Assembly (NCBI RefSeq): GCF_000341105.1
Contig: NZ_ANBB01000033.1
Span: 1-64,000 of the forward strand
Reading direction: 5' to 3'
DNA from: Nocardiopsis potens DSM 45234
GTDB lineage: Bacteria > Actinomycetota > Actinomycetes > Streptosporangiales > Streptosporangiaceae
DNA: 64,000 nucleotides
Shown: positions 1 through 8,687 of the stretch, piece by piece
Layout: each line of letters opens with the position of its first letter
Numbering within the stretch: the stretch's first letter is position 1
The notes under the pieces: model-generated
The model's database searches: none
What the model was told of the DNA's origin: nothing
Seen by the model: the letters and a program-made list of their open reading frames with translations, nothing else
Program-made: the position numbers and the translations under genes

Positions 1-734
1 TGGGCACCTCCTACATGACCGGCCGCCAGGTGGCCGGGGAGATCGCGGCCGCACTGCCGTGGACGCTGCTGCTGGCCGCCGTCGCCACGGTGTTCAGCCT
101 GGTCGGGGCGGTGGCGCTGGGCCTGGTCGCGGGGACGGCCCGCAGCGCCGCGGTGCCCCGGGCGATCGGGCTGTGCGTGTTCGCCCTCGGCGGCCTGCCC
201 GGGTTCGTCTCGGCGCTGCTGCTGCTCTTCGCCGGATCGGTCTGGCTGGGCTGGTTCCCCTCGGGCGGGCTGGGCCGCCCCGGCGTCGAACCGGACGCCG
301 CCGCCGTCGCCTCCGCGGTGGTGCTGCCCGCCCTGGCCCTCACCCTCGGCCACCACTTCGGCGTCTACGTCCGCCTGGTGGAGACCGGGGTGCGCCGGGT
401 CCGCTCGGCGCCGCACGTGCTCAACGCCGAGGCCCGCGGGCTGCCGCCGGGCGCGGTTCGGCTGCGCCACGTGCTCCGACCCGGCCTGGTGCCGTTCGCC
501 GCGCGCTTCGGCGTCGGCGTCGCCCAGCTGCTGGCCGGGGCCTACGCGGTCGAGGTGGTCTTCGCCTGGCCGGGCATGGGCCGGCTCGCTTTGGACGCCG
601 CCCGGGCCCAGGACTACCCGGTGCTGCTCGCGGTCGTCCTGGTCACCGGCGCGATCGTGGTCGCCGCCAACCTGGTCGGCGAACTGGCCACCGCCCGCCT
701 CGACCCCCGCATCCGACTGCTCCGGGAGGTCTGA
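1..734 (+). CDS. ABC importer permease, DppB/NikB type (5' end outside window)
   Basis: Membrane permease subunit of a dipeptide/nickel-type ABC importer. The frame is already open at base 3, and the residues before the first ATG (base 15) read GTSY, which in this family lies in the periplasmic segment after the first helix. ATG 15 is therefore internal and the gene begins upstream of the window. About 243 residues are visible, with several hydrophobic helices and the cytoplasmic EAA-type loop (EARGLPPGAVRLRHVLRP) that docks on the ATPases. The DppC-like partner, two ATPases and probably an upstream solute-binding protein would form one operon. The substrate cannot be read from the permease. 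Family assignment is firm. Confidence 0.85.
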   Translation, partial: GTSYMTGRQVAGEIAAALPWTLLLAAVATVFSLVGAVALGLVAGTARSAAVPRAIGLCVFALGGLPGFVSALLLLFAGSVWLGWFPSGGLGRPGVEPDAAAVASAVVLPALALTLGHHFGVYVRLVETGVRRVRSAPHVLNAEARGLPPGAVRLRHVLRPGLVPFAARFGVGVAQLLAGAYAVEVVFAWPGMGRLALDAARAQDYPVLLAVVLVTGAIVVAANLVGELATARLDPRIRLLREV

Positions 735-842
735 GGTGACCGGTTCGGATGCTCCCCGCGCGGCGGCCCGGGGGCGGACGCCGGGGCGATGTCCCGGAGG
801 AGGACCGGCGGCCGAGGAGCGGGCGGACGGAGAGGAGGAGCG

Positions 843-1775
843 GTGGACCGGCAGGTGATCGGAGCCGAGGTGGCCGAGGAGGACACCGGGAGCGCGGGGG
901 CGCCCCCGGTACCGGGGAGGCGGGCGCCGTGGACCGCGCGGCTGCTGCCGCGGGTGCCCGGCGGGCGGGCCGGGGCGGTGGCGGCGTCCGCCGTGCTCGG
1001 CGCGATGGCCCTGGCCGCGCTGCTGGCGCCGGTGCTGGCCGGGCACGACCCGGTGGCCACCGACACCGCGGCGACCTCGCTCCCGCCGGGCTCGCCGGGC
1101 CACCCGCTCGGCACCGATCGGCTGGGCCGGGACCTGCTCGCGCGGATGCTGTACGGGGCGCGCCACTCGCTGGCGGTCGGCGTTGCGGCGAGCGCGGCCA
1201 CGGTGCTGCTCGGCACCGCGGTAGGGGCGCTGGCCGCGGTCGCGCCGCGGTGGCTGGACGCCGCCGTGGCGCGGACCGCCGACGCGCTGCTCGCGCTGCC
1301 GATGATCCTGGTCGCGCTGACCCTGGCGGCGGTTGCCGGGCCGTCCCCGGCGACCGTGGTCGCGGCGATCGCGGTGACCGGGTGGATGCCGGTGGCGCTG
1401 ATCGCCCGCGCCGAGGTCAAGGCGCTGCGCGGCCGCCCGTTCGTCCGGGCTGCCCGCTCGCTGGGCCTGTCCCGGACCCGGATCTTCCTGCGCCACCTGG
1501 TGCCCAACGCGCTGCCGCCGATCGCCGCGGTCGCCGCGTTCGAGGTCGGCCACGCGGTGCTCACCGAGTCCACCCTGAGCTTCCTCGGAGTGGGGATTCC
1601 GCCGAACACGCCCAGTTGGGGGAACATGCTCACCGACGCGCGCGCCCTGCTGCTCACCGGACAGTGGTACACGGTGGCCCTGCCCGCCGGGGCGATCGTG
1701 CTGCTGATCATCGCGGTCAACGCCGTCGCCACCGGACTGGAGCGGCGCGGCGCCGGAGAGGGGAGGGCCTGGTGA
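843..1775 (+). CDS. ABC importer permease, DppC/NikC type
   Basis: Second permease of the importer, 310 residues. An N-terminal helix is followed by the family block GTDRLGRDLLARMLYGAR and then further transmembrane helices. An EAA-type loop (ARSLGLSRTRIFLRHLVPN) is visible in the second half. I chose GTG 843 because AGAGGAGGAG lies 4-5 bases upstream; an in-frame ATG at 789 would add 18 basic residues and has no comparable ribosome site. The stop overlaps the next start (GTGA), which indicates translational coupling. Loop NTPSWGNML near the C-terminus is typical of DppC/OppC/NikC. Confidence 0.85.
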   Translation: MDRQVIGAEVAEEDTGSAGAPPVPGRRAPWTARLLPRVPGGRAGAVAASAVLGAMALAALLAPVLAGHDPVATDTAATSLPPGSPGHPLGTDRLGRDLLARMLYGARHSLAVGVAASAATVLLGTAVGALAAVAPRWLDAAVARTADALLALPMILVALTLAAVAGPSPATVVAAIAVTGWMPVALIARAEVKALRGRPFVRAARSLGLSRTRIFLRHLVPNALPPIAAVAAFEVGHAVLTESTLSFLGVGIPPNTPSWGNMLTDARALLLTGQWYTVALPAGAIVLLIIAVNAVATGLERRGAGEGRAW

Positions 1776-2632
1776 GCGGGGCGGTGCTGGCCGTGACCGG
1801 GCTGCGGGTCCGCCTCGGCGGGCGGACCGTGATCGACGGCCTCGACCTGGTGCTGCCCGCGGGGCGGGTGACCGCGCTGGTCGGGCGGAGCGGCAGCGGC
1901 AAGAGCCTGGCCGCGCGCTCGCTGCTCGGCCTGGCGCCGCGCGGCGCGGAGCGCTCCGGTGCGGCCCTGCTGGACCTGGGCGGCGGCCGGACCGCCGACC
2001 TCCTCGCCGCACCGCCGGACCGGCTGCGCGCGCTGCGCGGCCGGGAGGTCGGCTACGTCTTCCAGGAGGCCCAGGCCAGCCTCAACCCGACGATCACCGT
2101 CGGGGCGCACCTCGCCGAGACGCTCAAGGCGCACGGGGTGCCGCGCGGGCGCCGGCGCGAGCAGGGCCTGGCCGCGCTGCGCGGCGCCGGGCTGGACGAC
2201 CCGGCCGCGCTGCTCCGGGCCTACCCGTTCGAGCTCTCCGGCGGGCAGGCGCAGCGGGTCGCGCTGGCGCTGGCCCGGGCGCTGCGCCCGCGGCTGCTCA
2301 TCGCGGACGAGGTGACCTCGGCGCTGGACCCGGTGACCCAGGCCGGGGTGCTGGACGTGCTGCGCGCCGACGCCGCCGCCCCGGACGGCTCTGCCCCGGA
2401 CGGCTCCGGCCGGGCGCTGCTGCTGGTCACGCACGATCTGGCGGTGGCCGGCCGGTGGGCGGACCGGATCGCGGTGCTGGACGGCGGCCGGATCGCCGAG
2501 GAGGGGCCGGCCCGCGACGTGCTGGCCGCGCCGCGGCACCCGTTCACCGCCGAGCTGGTGCGCGCCGCCGCCCCGGCCGGGTCCCCGCCCGGCCCGGGGG
2601 AGCCCGCCGGGGCGCCCGGAGCGGCACGGTGA
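1772..2632 (+). CDS. ABC importer ATPase, NikD/DppD-like
   Basis: Cytoplasmic ATPase of the importer, 286 residues. Visible are Walker A GRSGSGKS (38-45), Q-loop FQEAQASLNP, signature LSGGQAQR, Walker B LLIADEV and switch His in LVTHDL. It starts at a GTG overlapping the permease stop by four bases. It is shorter than typical DppD/OppD proteins (about 330 residues) and lacks most of their C-terminal extension, so it resembles the nickel-type NikD more closely. Walker B ends DEV instead of the usual DEP, a common minor variant in this subfamily. Size hints at nickel or another small substrate, but this is only a hint. Confidence 0.83.
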   Translation: MSGAVLAVTGLRVRLGGRTVIDGLDLVLPAGRVTALVGRSGSGKSLAARSLLGLAPRGAERSGAALLDLGGGRTADLLAAPPDRLRALRGREVGYVFQEAQASLNPTITVGAHLAETLKAHGVPRGRRREQGLAALRGAGLDDPAALLRAYPFELSGGQAQRVALALARALRPRLLIADEVTSALDPVTQAGVLDVLRADAAAPDGSAPDGSGRALLLVTHDLAVAGRWADRIAVLDGGRIAEEGPARDVLAAPRHPFTAELVRAAAPAGSPPGPGEPAGAPGAAR

Positions 2633-3387
2633 GCGCCGCGATCGGCTGCACCGGGGTGGTGCGCCGACTGGGCGGCCGCCGGCGCCGCGTCGAGGCGCTG
2701 AGCGGCGTCGACCTGGAGATCGCCGAGGGCGAGTCGGTGGCGGTGGTCGGCGAGAGCGGATCGGGGAAGTCGACGCTGGTCGGCGTGGCGGCCCTGCTGG
2801 ACCGGCCGGACCGGGGCCGGGTCGCGGTGGGCGGCGTTCCGGACGCCTGGGCGCTGCCCGACCGGGAGCTGCGCCGGCTGCGGCGCCGGATCGGCTGGAT
2901 CCCCCAGGACGCGCTCTCCTCCTTCGACCCGAGGTACACCGCGGGCGAGGTGGTGGCCGAGGCGCTGCCCCGGGAGGACGCCCGGGGCGGGGCCGCCGCC
3001 GGCCGGGTGGCGGAGCTGCTGCGCCGGGTCGGCCTGGACCCGGCGGCCGCCGGGAGGTGGCCGGCGACGCTCTCCGGGGGCGAGCGCCAGCGGGTGGCGG
3101 TCGCCCGGGCGCTGGCGGTCCGCCCCGAGGTGCTGATCGCCGACGAGCCCACCACCGGGCTGGACGTGCTGGCCCAGGAGCGGGTGCTGGACGTGCTGGC
3201 CGCCGAGGCGCGCGGCCGCACCCTGCTCCTGGTCACCCACGACCTGCGGGTGGCCCGCCGGATGGCGGACCGGCTGGTGGTGCTGGACCGGGGCCGGGTC
3301 GCCGCCGACGTCCCGGCGGACATCGGCCCGGACGAGGCCCGGGAGCGCTCGCCGGAGCTGGCCCGGCTGATCGGGGCGACGCCGTGA
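2629..3387 (+). CDS. ABC importer ATPase, NikE/DppF-like
   Basis: Second ATPase, 252 residues, coupled to the first by another GTGA overlap. Walker A GESGSGKS (41-48), Q-loop IPQDALSSFDP, signature LSGGERQR, Walker B VLIADEPT and LVTHDL are all present. Two short ATPases (286 and 252 residues) match the NikD/NikE size pattern. The gene is the last of the operon: a strong hairpin follows 20 bases after the stop. A heterodimer with the preceding ATPase is expected from the family. Confidence 0.83.
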   Translation: MSAAIGCTGVVRRLGGRRRRVEALSGVDLEIAEGESVAVVGESGSGKSTLVGVAALLDRPDRGRVAVGGVPDAWALPDRELRRLRRRIGWIPQDALSSFDPRYTAGEVVAEALPREDARGGAAAGRVAELLRRVGLDPAAAGRWPATLSGGERQRVAVARALAVRPEVLIADEPTTGLDVLAQERVLDVLAAEARGRTLLLVTHDLRVARRMADRLVVLDRGRVAADVPADIGPDEARERSPELARLIGATP

Positions 3388-3406
3388 GAGCCCCGGGAAC
3401 GGGAAA

Positions 3407-3434
3407 GGCGGGCCGCCGCGTACGGCGGCCCGCC
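3407..3434. terminator. Hairpin terminator between convergent ABC operon and bldC
   Basis: Perfect 12-bp stem GGCGGGCCGCCG with loop CGTA. It sits between two genes that converge, so it can serve both directions. There is no T tract, as is usual in this G+C range. Confidence 0.7.
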
Positions 3435-3506
3435 TCGAGCGGACCGGAAGGGCCGGAACCCTCCCGGATGCTGCCTCCCCCCGGAAACCGGCACGCGCCG
3501 GGGAGG

Positions 3507-3710
3507 TCACTCCGAGCGCTGGCTGGGGATGCCGGACAGCAGGGCGCGGACTTCAGTCTCGCGGTAGCGGCGGTGGCCGCCCAGTGTCCGGATCGAGGTC
3601 AGCTTGCCCGCCTTGGCCCAGCGGGTCACGGTCTTGGGGTCCACGCGGAACATGGTGGCGACCTCGGCAGGGGTCAGCAGGGGCTCCGCCTCGGGCGTGC
3701 GAGTCGACAT
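3507..3710 (-). CDS. bldC: BldC, MerR-like developmental DNA-binding protein
   Basis: Small single-domain winged-helix protein of 67 residues, the size of BldC. The core LLTPAEVATMFRVDPKTVTRWAK is the helix-turn-helix and GGHRRYRE is the wing signature of this family. In Streptomyces BldC is a global regulator of development that binds AT-rich direct repeats head to tail; it has no effector domain. The start ATG has a strong GGAGGAGAGG upstream. About 690 bases of AT-richer DNA with inverted repeats lie before it and probably hold the promoter. Confidence 0.93.
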   Translation of the reverse strand: MSTRTPEAEPLLTPAEVATMFRVDPKTVTRWAKAGKLTSIRTLGGHRRYRETEVRALLSGIPSQRSE

Positions 3711-3779
3711 GTGTACGGCCTCTCCTCCTGGATCTGTGTGCCGATCCTGAGCCTTGATCCTGGCACTTGGCCCGGATGT

Positions 3780-3807
3780 CCAATATTTGCCCGTAGGCCC
3801 ATATTGG
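3780..3807. promoter_or_regulatory. Imperfect inverted repeat in the bldC leader region
   Basis: Arms CCAATATTTGCC and GGCCCATATTGG around CGTA match at 10 of 12 positions. It is about 70-100 bases before the bldC start and AT-rich at its outer ends. It could be an operator or an RNA hairpin in the leader. Confidence 0.4.
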
Positions 3808-3808
3808 C

Positions 3809-3823
3809 ATCACCCGAGGTGAT
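3809..3823. promoter_or_regulatory. Short inverted repeat ATCACC-CGA-GGTGAT
   Basis: Perfect 6-bp arms with a 3-base centre, directly next to the larger repeat upstream of bldC. On the bldC strand it lies between a TTGTTC and a CAATAT that could be weak -35 and -10 boxes. Confidence 0.3.
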
Positions 3824-4308
3824 TGAACAAACACTTAACGCGACTTTGTTTGATGAGAGGTCGCAAAGCCGTGCAAGTGCTGCGTCACGCTGAGTGATTC
3901 TAGCGACACGTTTAGTGGCATGTGGCGTATTCGGTCAAAACTTCGTTCTCCGGCCCTGTTTTTCTCGATGCGGCGGACCGAAAGTGCTACGGCGCTCCGG
4001 GCGGAACCGGGGGCGGAGGATGAGCTGCGCACTCGTACGCCCTGGCGGGCGGGGTCGTCCGCGGGTGGACGGCAGGGGACCGGTGGATAGGGCAACTCCC
4101 CTCGACGACGCGGAAGCGATGGCGCCGGATCCGCAGTGCAGTACCGGGTTCCGGTTACACAGAGTGCACTCGGTGACGAGCTGAACACAGTCTATGTGGT
4201 TATCTATCGACTGGTATGCCCACTTTGGTGGATCTTGATGCGGACTGGGAAGCTCGTCCCCACTTCACCTGCATCGACGTGGGAAGAAATTTGTGGCGCT
4301 GAGTGAGA

Positions 4309-4326
4309 AACCTGGTACACCAGGTT
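4309..4326. promoter_or_regulatory. Inverted repeat AACCTGG-TACA-CCAGGTT
   Basis: Perfect 7-bp arms separated by TACA, shaped like a dimeric repressor site. It lies about 70 bases downstream of the conserved hypothetical gene and far from any other start codon, so what it controls is unclear. Confidence 0.3.
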
Positions 4327-4396
4327 GCGGTTCGGCGTGGCGCGGCCATGGCGAATCCGAAACCGGCTCATGAAATCCCAGGTGAAGTCGTGACCC

Positions 4397-5299
4397 TCAG
4401 TTGGCCCGCTCCAGGGCCCGCACCGACTTCCAGCGCTGCGCGGCCCGCCGGTACATGGCCACCGCCAGCTCGTCCTCGCCCCGCTCCAGCCCGGCCACCG
4501 CCGCGGAGATCTCCGCGGCCGACTCGTCCTCGCGCAGCCGCTCGTCGTCGAGCAGGTGGACCAGGCCGCCGTAGTCCAGCTCCAGCAGCGCGTCCGGGTG
4601 CGCGACGCCGGCCAGCCAGTCCTCCAGGTGCTCGGCGGCGGCCAGCAGCGGCCCGTCGCCGATGTTCTCCTGGAGTGCGGCGACCGCCCGCTCCAGCCGC
4701 TCCCGGGCCAGCGACACCTCGGTGACGTAGAGCAGCACCCGCGGCGCGGTCCGCCGGGGCGCGCCGGCCGCCCCCGCCGGGCCGGCCTCCTCCTCCCGCT
4801 CGGCCGCCGGGTCGGCGCCGCCGTCCAGCACCAGGCAGCGCTCCTCGGCGGTGAACGGCGCGAACCACGGGAGCGGTACCGTCCAGTTGCTGCCGAGGAT
4901 GTGGGTGCGCAGCGGCTCGCCCCGGTCCCGCCAGCGGCGGAACGCGTCCTCGGCGGAGCGGGCCACCGCCTCGGGCAGGTAGGCCGGGCTCAGCGCGGCG
5001 GGCGTCTCGGTGCGGAACTCGCGCAGCCCCAGCCAGGAGCGGAGCCGGGTCTGCCAGGGGCAGATGTAGGTGCGCCCGCCCATCCGGCGGACGTAGGCGT
5101 CGCCGCTCTCCTCCTCCGGGACCGGCCGCGGCGGGGCCGCCACCAGCCGGCGCAGGCTCTCCCGGTGCTCCGCGGCGACCGCGCCGGCCCTGCGCGGCCG
5201 CTCCGGCGACTCGGCGTACTCCAGCCAGTACGCCCGCTCGGCACTGGGGAAGGCGGTCAAGGGCTGGTATACGCGGAGATAGGCGGTGTAGGGCAGCAC
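4397..5299 (-). CDS. Conserved actinobacterial protein of unknown function
   Basis: 300 residues from GTG 5299 (first residues MLPYTAYLRVYQPL). I prefer this start to an ATG 12 codons upstream because AGGA lies 8 bases before the GTG and the LPYTAYLRVY opening looks like the conserved N-terminus of related proteins as I remember them. The protein is soluble, has no signal peptide, is rich in Trp/Arg blocks (RTYICPWQTRLRSWLG, LGSNWTVPLPWFAPF) in the middle and acidic toward the end. Its neighbours are bldC and DUF3073, a common actinobacterial arrangement. I recognise no domain. Confidence 0.75.
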   Translation of the reverse strand: MLPYTAYLRVYQPLTAFPSAERAYWLEYAESPERPRRAGAVAAEHRESLRRLVAAPPRPVPEEESGDAYVRRMGGRTYICPWQTRLRSWLGLREFRTETPAALSPAYLPEAVARSAEDAFRRWRDRGEPLRTHILGSNWTVPLPWFAPFTAEERCLVLDGGADPAAEREEEAGPAGAAGAPRRTAPRVLLYVTEVSLARERLERAVAALQENIGDGPLLAAAEHLEDWLAGVAHPDALLELDYGGLVHLLDDERLREDESAAEISAAVAGLERGEDELAVAMYRRAAQRWKSVRALERAN

Positions 5300-5605
5300 G
5301 CTCGAAATCCTGGCACAGATCACCCTCCCGGGCACCCGCCGGGCCGCCGCGCCGGCGGCGCCCGGAAGCCCGCCGTGCGCGGGCGGATCGGGCCGGAGCA
5401 GGGCAGGGCGGAGCGCCGCCCCGGGCGGCCGGCCCGCCCGTTAGGCGTGGGCGGCGTAGGCAGGTCGGTTCCAAACCGGGTACGGTTGTATCCGTACGTA
5501 AGCTGGCGCCAGACGTCAGTGCGCTGACGGCCGTCAGCCCGGCATTGCGGTTTTGCTAGTGATCTGGGGTTTTCGTCAAACCCAATCGTTGAGGGGGTCG
5601 AGCCA
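5300..5605. other. Divergent intergenic region before the DUF3073 gene
   Basis: About 300 bases between divergent genes; must hold both promoters. A small hairpin GGGTTT-TCGTC-AAACCC (5567-5583) lies just before the ribosome site GAGGGGG of the DUF3073 gene. No clear sigma-70 -35/-10 pair was found. Confidence 0.4.
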
Positions 5606-5842
5606 ATGGGGCGCGGCCGAGCCAAGGCCAAGCAGCAGAAGGTCGCACGGAGGCTGAAGTACAGCTCCGGGGGGACCGATCTTGACCGGCTGCGGTCAGA
5701 GCTGGGTGTCGCTGAGGACAGCGGGTCCGAACCGGACCCGTACGACGACCTGGTCGACCGCTACTCGGACCTGGCGGAGAAGTACTCCTCGCCCGACGAG
5801 CCCGCGGAGGACGAGTCCGATCGCTCGGACAGCCTCCGCTAG
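5606..5842 (+). CDS. DUF3073 family protein
   Basis: Small, highly charged cytoplasmic protein of 78 residues. The basic N-terminus MGRGRAKAKQQKVARRLKY and the block SSGGTDLDRLRSELG are the hallmark of DUF3073, a family restricted to actinobacteria and often located near purM. The C-terminal half is acidic and probably disordered (EDSGSEPDPYDDLVDRYSD). Function is unknown; the basic N-terminus suggests nucleic-acid or ribosome contact, but that is inference. GAGGGGG before the ATG supports the start. Confidence 0.88.
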   Translation: MGRGRAKAKQQKVARRLKYSSGGTDLDRLRSELGVAEDSGSEPDPYDDLVDRYSDLAEKYSSPDEPAEDESDRSDSLR

Positions 5843-5904
5843 CAGCGTCGGAAGGAACGGCTGAAGACCCCGGTCTCCGTCGTTCTCCGCCTGAGCCGAT
5901 GGCG

Positions 5905-6004
5905 CGGTCGGGCATAGCCGGTGCGATCCACCCAGGTGGTTCATGCCGGCCATGCCCGACCGCCGGGCAGGGGCGGGCGTCCGGGCCCCGGACACCCGCC
6001 CCTG
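5905..6004. terminator. Double hairpin between convergent DUF3073 gene and purM
   Basis: Two nested/adjacent structures: an 11-bp inverted repeat CGGTCGGGCAT (5905-5915) with its complement at 5952-5962, and an 18-bp stem with one mismatch (5968-5985 with 5987-6004). Placed between converging genes, so probably a bidirectional terminator. Confidence 0.6.
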
Positions 6005-6040
6005 TTCGCTGTTTCCGGACACCGTCACGGACCGTGGCCC

Positions 6041-7096
6041 TCAGGCGTACTCGCCGCTCAGCCGGACCCCGTCGGCGCCGGAGCGCACCGTCCCCGCGCG
6101 CCAGGCGGGAACGCCCCGCTCGGCCAGCACGGCCAGGGCGCGCTCGGCGTCCTCCTCGGCCACCAGCGCCACCATGCCCACGCCCATGTTGAACGTGGCC
6201 TCCATGTCCTCCCGGGAGACCCCGCCGCGCTCGGCGACGAACCCGAAGACCGGCTGCGGCGACCAGGTGGACCGGTCCAGCTCCGCGCCGAGCCCCTCGG
6301 GCAGCGAGCGCTCCAGGTTGGCGGCGAGCCCGCCGCCGGTGATGTGCGCGTATGCGTGCACCGGGACCCGCGCGGCCAGCTCGATGCAGTCCCGGGCGTA
6401 GACCCGGGTCGGGGTGAGCAGCACCTCGCCGAGGACCCCGCCGAGCTCCGGCACCTCCTCGGTGAGCTCCAGCCCGGTCTGGTCCACCACCCGGCGGATC
6501 AGCGAGTAGCCGTTGGAGTGCGGGCCGGAGGAGGCCATCGCGATGACCGCGTCGCCGTCGCGCACCCGGTCCGGGCCGAGGATCGCGTCCTCCTCCACCA
6601 CGCCGGTGCCCGCGCCCGCCAGGTCGTACTCGTCGGGGCGCATCGCACCGGGGTGCTCGGCGGTCTCCCCGCCGATCAGCGCGCAGCCGGCCTGGGCGCA
6701 GCCCTCGGCGATGCCGCCGACGATCTCGGCGATCTTCTCCGGCACCACCGCGCCGGTGGCGATGTAGTCGGTCATGAACAGCGGCTCGGCGCCGGAGACC
6801 ACCAGGTCGTCGACGACCATGCCGACCAGGTCGATGCCGATCGTGTCGTGCTTGTCCATCCGCTGGGCCAGCAGCACCTTGGTGCCGACGCCGTCGGTGG
6901 AGGTGGCCAGCACCGGCGCGGTGTACTTCGACGTGTCCAGCCGGAACAGCCCGGCGAAGCCGCTCGCGTCGGCGACGAGCTCCGGCCGGGCGGTGCGGGC
7001 CACGTGCCGCTTCATCAGGTCGACGGCGCGCTCGCCGGCCGCGATGTCGACACCGGCGGCCGCATAGGCCGAGGTGGGCTTGGCAGCCTCTGCCAC
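6041..7096 (-). CDS. purM: Phosphoribosylformylglycinamidine cyclo-ligase
   Basis: AIR synthetase, the fifth step of purine synthesis: ATP-dependent closure of FGAM to aminoimidazole ribotide, cytoplasmic. 351 residues from GTG 7096. Diagnostic segments are SAYAAAGVDIAAGE at the N-terminus, STDGVGTKV (ATP/phosphate loop), GGETAEHPG and HITGGGLAANLERSLP. I chose GTG 7096 because GAGAGG lies seven bases upstream; ATG 7117 would add seven residues and has no ribosome site. It lies 80 bases behind purF on the same strand, so the two are probably one transcript. Confidence 0.95.
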   Translation of the reverse strand: MAEAAKPTSAYAAAGVDIAAGERAVDLMKRHVARTARPELVADASGFAGLFRLDTSKYTAPVLATSTDGVGTKVLLAQRMDKHDTIGIDLVGMVVDDLVVSGAEPLFMTDYIATGAVVPEKIAEIVGGIAEGCAQAGCALIGGETAEHPGAMRPDEYDLAGAGTGVVEEDAILGPDRVRDGDAVIAMASSGPHSNGYSLIRRVVDQTGLELTEEVPELGGVLGEVLLTPTRVYARDCIELAARVPVHAYAHITGGGLAANLERSLPEGLGAELDRSTWSPQPVFGFVAERGGVSREDMEATFNMGVGMVALVAEEDAERALAVLAERGVPAWRAGTVRSGADGVRLSGEYA

Positions 7097-7175
7097 GGGA
7101 AAACCTCTCACTTGCATTCGACTCGGCGCCCGGGAAGGCGGGCGCGGACGGCGGCGGCCGCCGCCGGGGCCGCGG

Positions 7176-8642
7176 CTAGGCCGGGGAGCCGGCCTTCGGC
7201 GCGCCGCAGGCCTTCTCCAGCAGGTACTTGCCGCGGTTGGCCTCGTCCACCTCGATCGGGTACACCCCGTTGAAGCAGGCGCGGCAGAGCCGGTCGGCGG
7301 GGACCCGGGTCGCGGCGGTGAGCTCCTCCAGCCCGATGTAGGCCAGCGAGTCGGCGCCGATCGAGGCGCGGATCTCCTCGGTGCTCAGGTTGCCCGCGAT
7401 CAGCTCGGCCTTGCTGGCGAAGTCCACCCCGTAGTAGCAGGGCCACATCACCGGGGGGCTGGAGATGCGCACGTGCACCTCGGCCGCGCCGGCCTCGCGG
7501 AGCATCCGGACCAGGGCGCGCTGGGTGTTGCCGCGGACGATGGAGTCGTCCACCACCACCAGCCGCTTGCCCTCGATGACGTCGCGCAGCGGGTTGAGCT
7601 TGAGCCGGATGCCCAGCTGGCGCAGGGTCTGGCTGGGCTGGATGAAGGTCCGCCCGACGTAGGAGTTCTTCACCAGGCCCTGGGCGAACGGGATGCCGCT
7701 GCCGCGGGCGTAGCCGACCGCGGCCGGGGTGCCCGACTCGGGGACCGGGATGACCAGGTCGGCGTCGGCCGGGTGCTCGGCGGCCAGCCGGCGGCCCACC
7801 TCCACCCGGGTGGAGTTGACGTTGCGGCCCGCGATGGTGGTGTCCGGGCGGGCCAGGTAGACGTACTCGAAGAGGCAGCCCTTCGGCTCGGCCTGGGCGA
7901 ACCGGAGCGAGCGCACGCCGCGCTCGTCCACGGTGATCATCTCGCCCGGCTCGATCTCGCGGACGAAGGAGGCCCCGACGATGTCCAGGGCGGCCGTCTC
8001 GCTGGCCACGGCCCAGCCGCCGCCGTCCAGCCGGCCGAGCACGAACGGGCGGATGCCCTGCGGGTCCCGGGCGGCGTAGAGGGTCTTCTCGTCCATGAAG
8101 ACCAGGGAGAAGGCGCCCTGCACCTTGGGCAGCACGTCGAGTGCGGCCTCCTCGGTGGTCCGACCGGAGCTGGAGGCCAGCAGGTTGGTCAGCACCTCGG
8201 TGTCGGTGGTGGCGCCCAGCCGGTCGCCCGGCAGCATCGCCGCGAGCTCGGGGGCGTTGATCAGGTTGCCGTTGTGGCCCAGGGCCAGCCCGCCGTCGCG
8301 GGCGGTGTAGAACGTCGGCTGCGCGTTCTCCCAGACCGGCGAGCCGGTGGTGGAGTAGCGGCAGTGGCCGATCGCCAGGTGCCCCTTCAACGAGTCCAGG
8401 GTGGCCTCGTTGAAGACCTGGGAGACCAGTCCCATGTCCTTGTAGACGACGATGCGTTCGCCGTCGCTCAGCGCGATGCCGGCGGATTCCTGCCCGCGGT
8501 GCTGCAGCGCGTAGAGGCCGAAATAGGTGAGCTTGCTGACTTCTTCGCCGGGCGCCCAGACGCCGAAGACGCCGCACGCGTCCTGTGCGGGTCGTTCGAG
8601 CGGATCGATGTCCATGCTGAGCCGGCCGTCGGGATGCGACAC
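7176..8642 (-). CDS. purF: Amidophosphoribosyltransferase
   Basis: First committed enzyme of purine synthesis: makes phosphoribosylamine from PRPP and glutamine. 488 residues. A short propeptide precedes the catalytic Cys23 (DACGVFGVWAPG), the N-terminal nucleophile of the class II glutaminase domain; the C-terminal phosphoribosyltransferase domain has the PRPP motif VVVDDSIVRGNTQ. Cys residues in PCYYG and CRACFNGVYP fit the Fe-S-containing Bacillus-type enzyme. The start is GTG 8642: a TAAGCT box ends six bases before it, so the mRNA is probably leaderless. purM follows. Confidence 0.96.
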   Translation of the reverse strand: MSHPDGRLSMDIDPLERPAQDACGVFGVWAPGEEVSKLTYFGLYALQHRGQESAGIALSDGERIVVYKDMGLVSQVFNEATLDSLKGHLAIGHCRYSTTGSPVWENAQPTFYTARDGGLALGHNGNLINAPELAAMLPGDRLGATTDTEVLTNLLASSSGRTTEEAALDVLPKVQGAFSLVFMDEKTLYAARDPQGIRPFVLGRLDGGGWAVASETAALDIVGASFVREIEPGEMITVDERGVRSLRFAQAEPKGCLFEYVYLARPDTTIAGRNVNSTRVEVGRRLAAEHPADADLVIPVPESGTPAAVGYARGSGIPFAQGLVKNSYVGRTFIQPSQTLRQLGIRLKLNPLRDVIEGKRLVVVDDSIVRGNTQRALVRMLREAGAAEVHVRISSPPVMWPCYYGVDFASKAELIAGNLSTEEIRASIGADSLAYIGLEELTAATRVPADRLCRACFNGVYPIEVDEANRGKYLLEKACGAPKAGSPA

Positions 8643-8648
8643 GCCTTC

Positions 8649-8654
8649 AGCTTA
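8649..8654 (-). promoter_or_regulatory. -10 box of leaderless purF promoter
   Basis: TAAGCT on the minus strand, followed by six bases and the GTG start of purF. The spacing puts the transcription start at or next to the start codon. Confidence 0.6.
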
Positions 8655-8687
8655 GTGCCTGCCCGGGGCCGTCGCGTCAGGCGGGGG

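Larger units (their letters stand above)
3711..4396. other. Long intergenic region upstream of bldC
   Basis: About 690 bases without a convincing gene; translations on either strand lack normal codon bias. It is clearly richer in A+T than the surroundings, especially 3770-3990 and 4180-4310, and carries three inverted repeats annotated separately. bldC promoters are the likely content; a small RNA cannot be excluded. Confidence 0.5.

Noticed and set aside
3835-4188. 117-codon minus-strand frame upstream of bldC
   Set aside because: Codon third positions are not G/C-biased, no ribosome site, and the residue composition is not protein-like.
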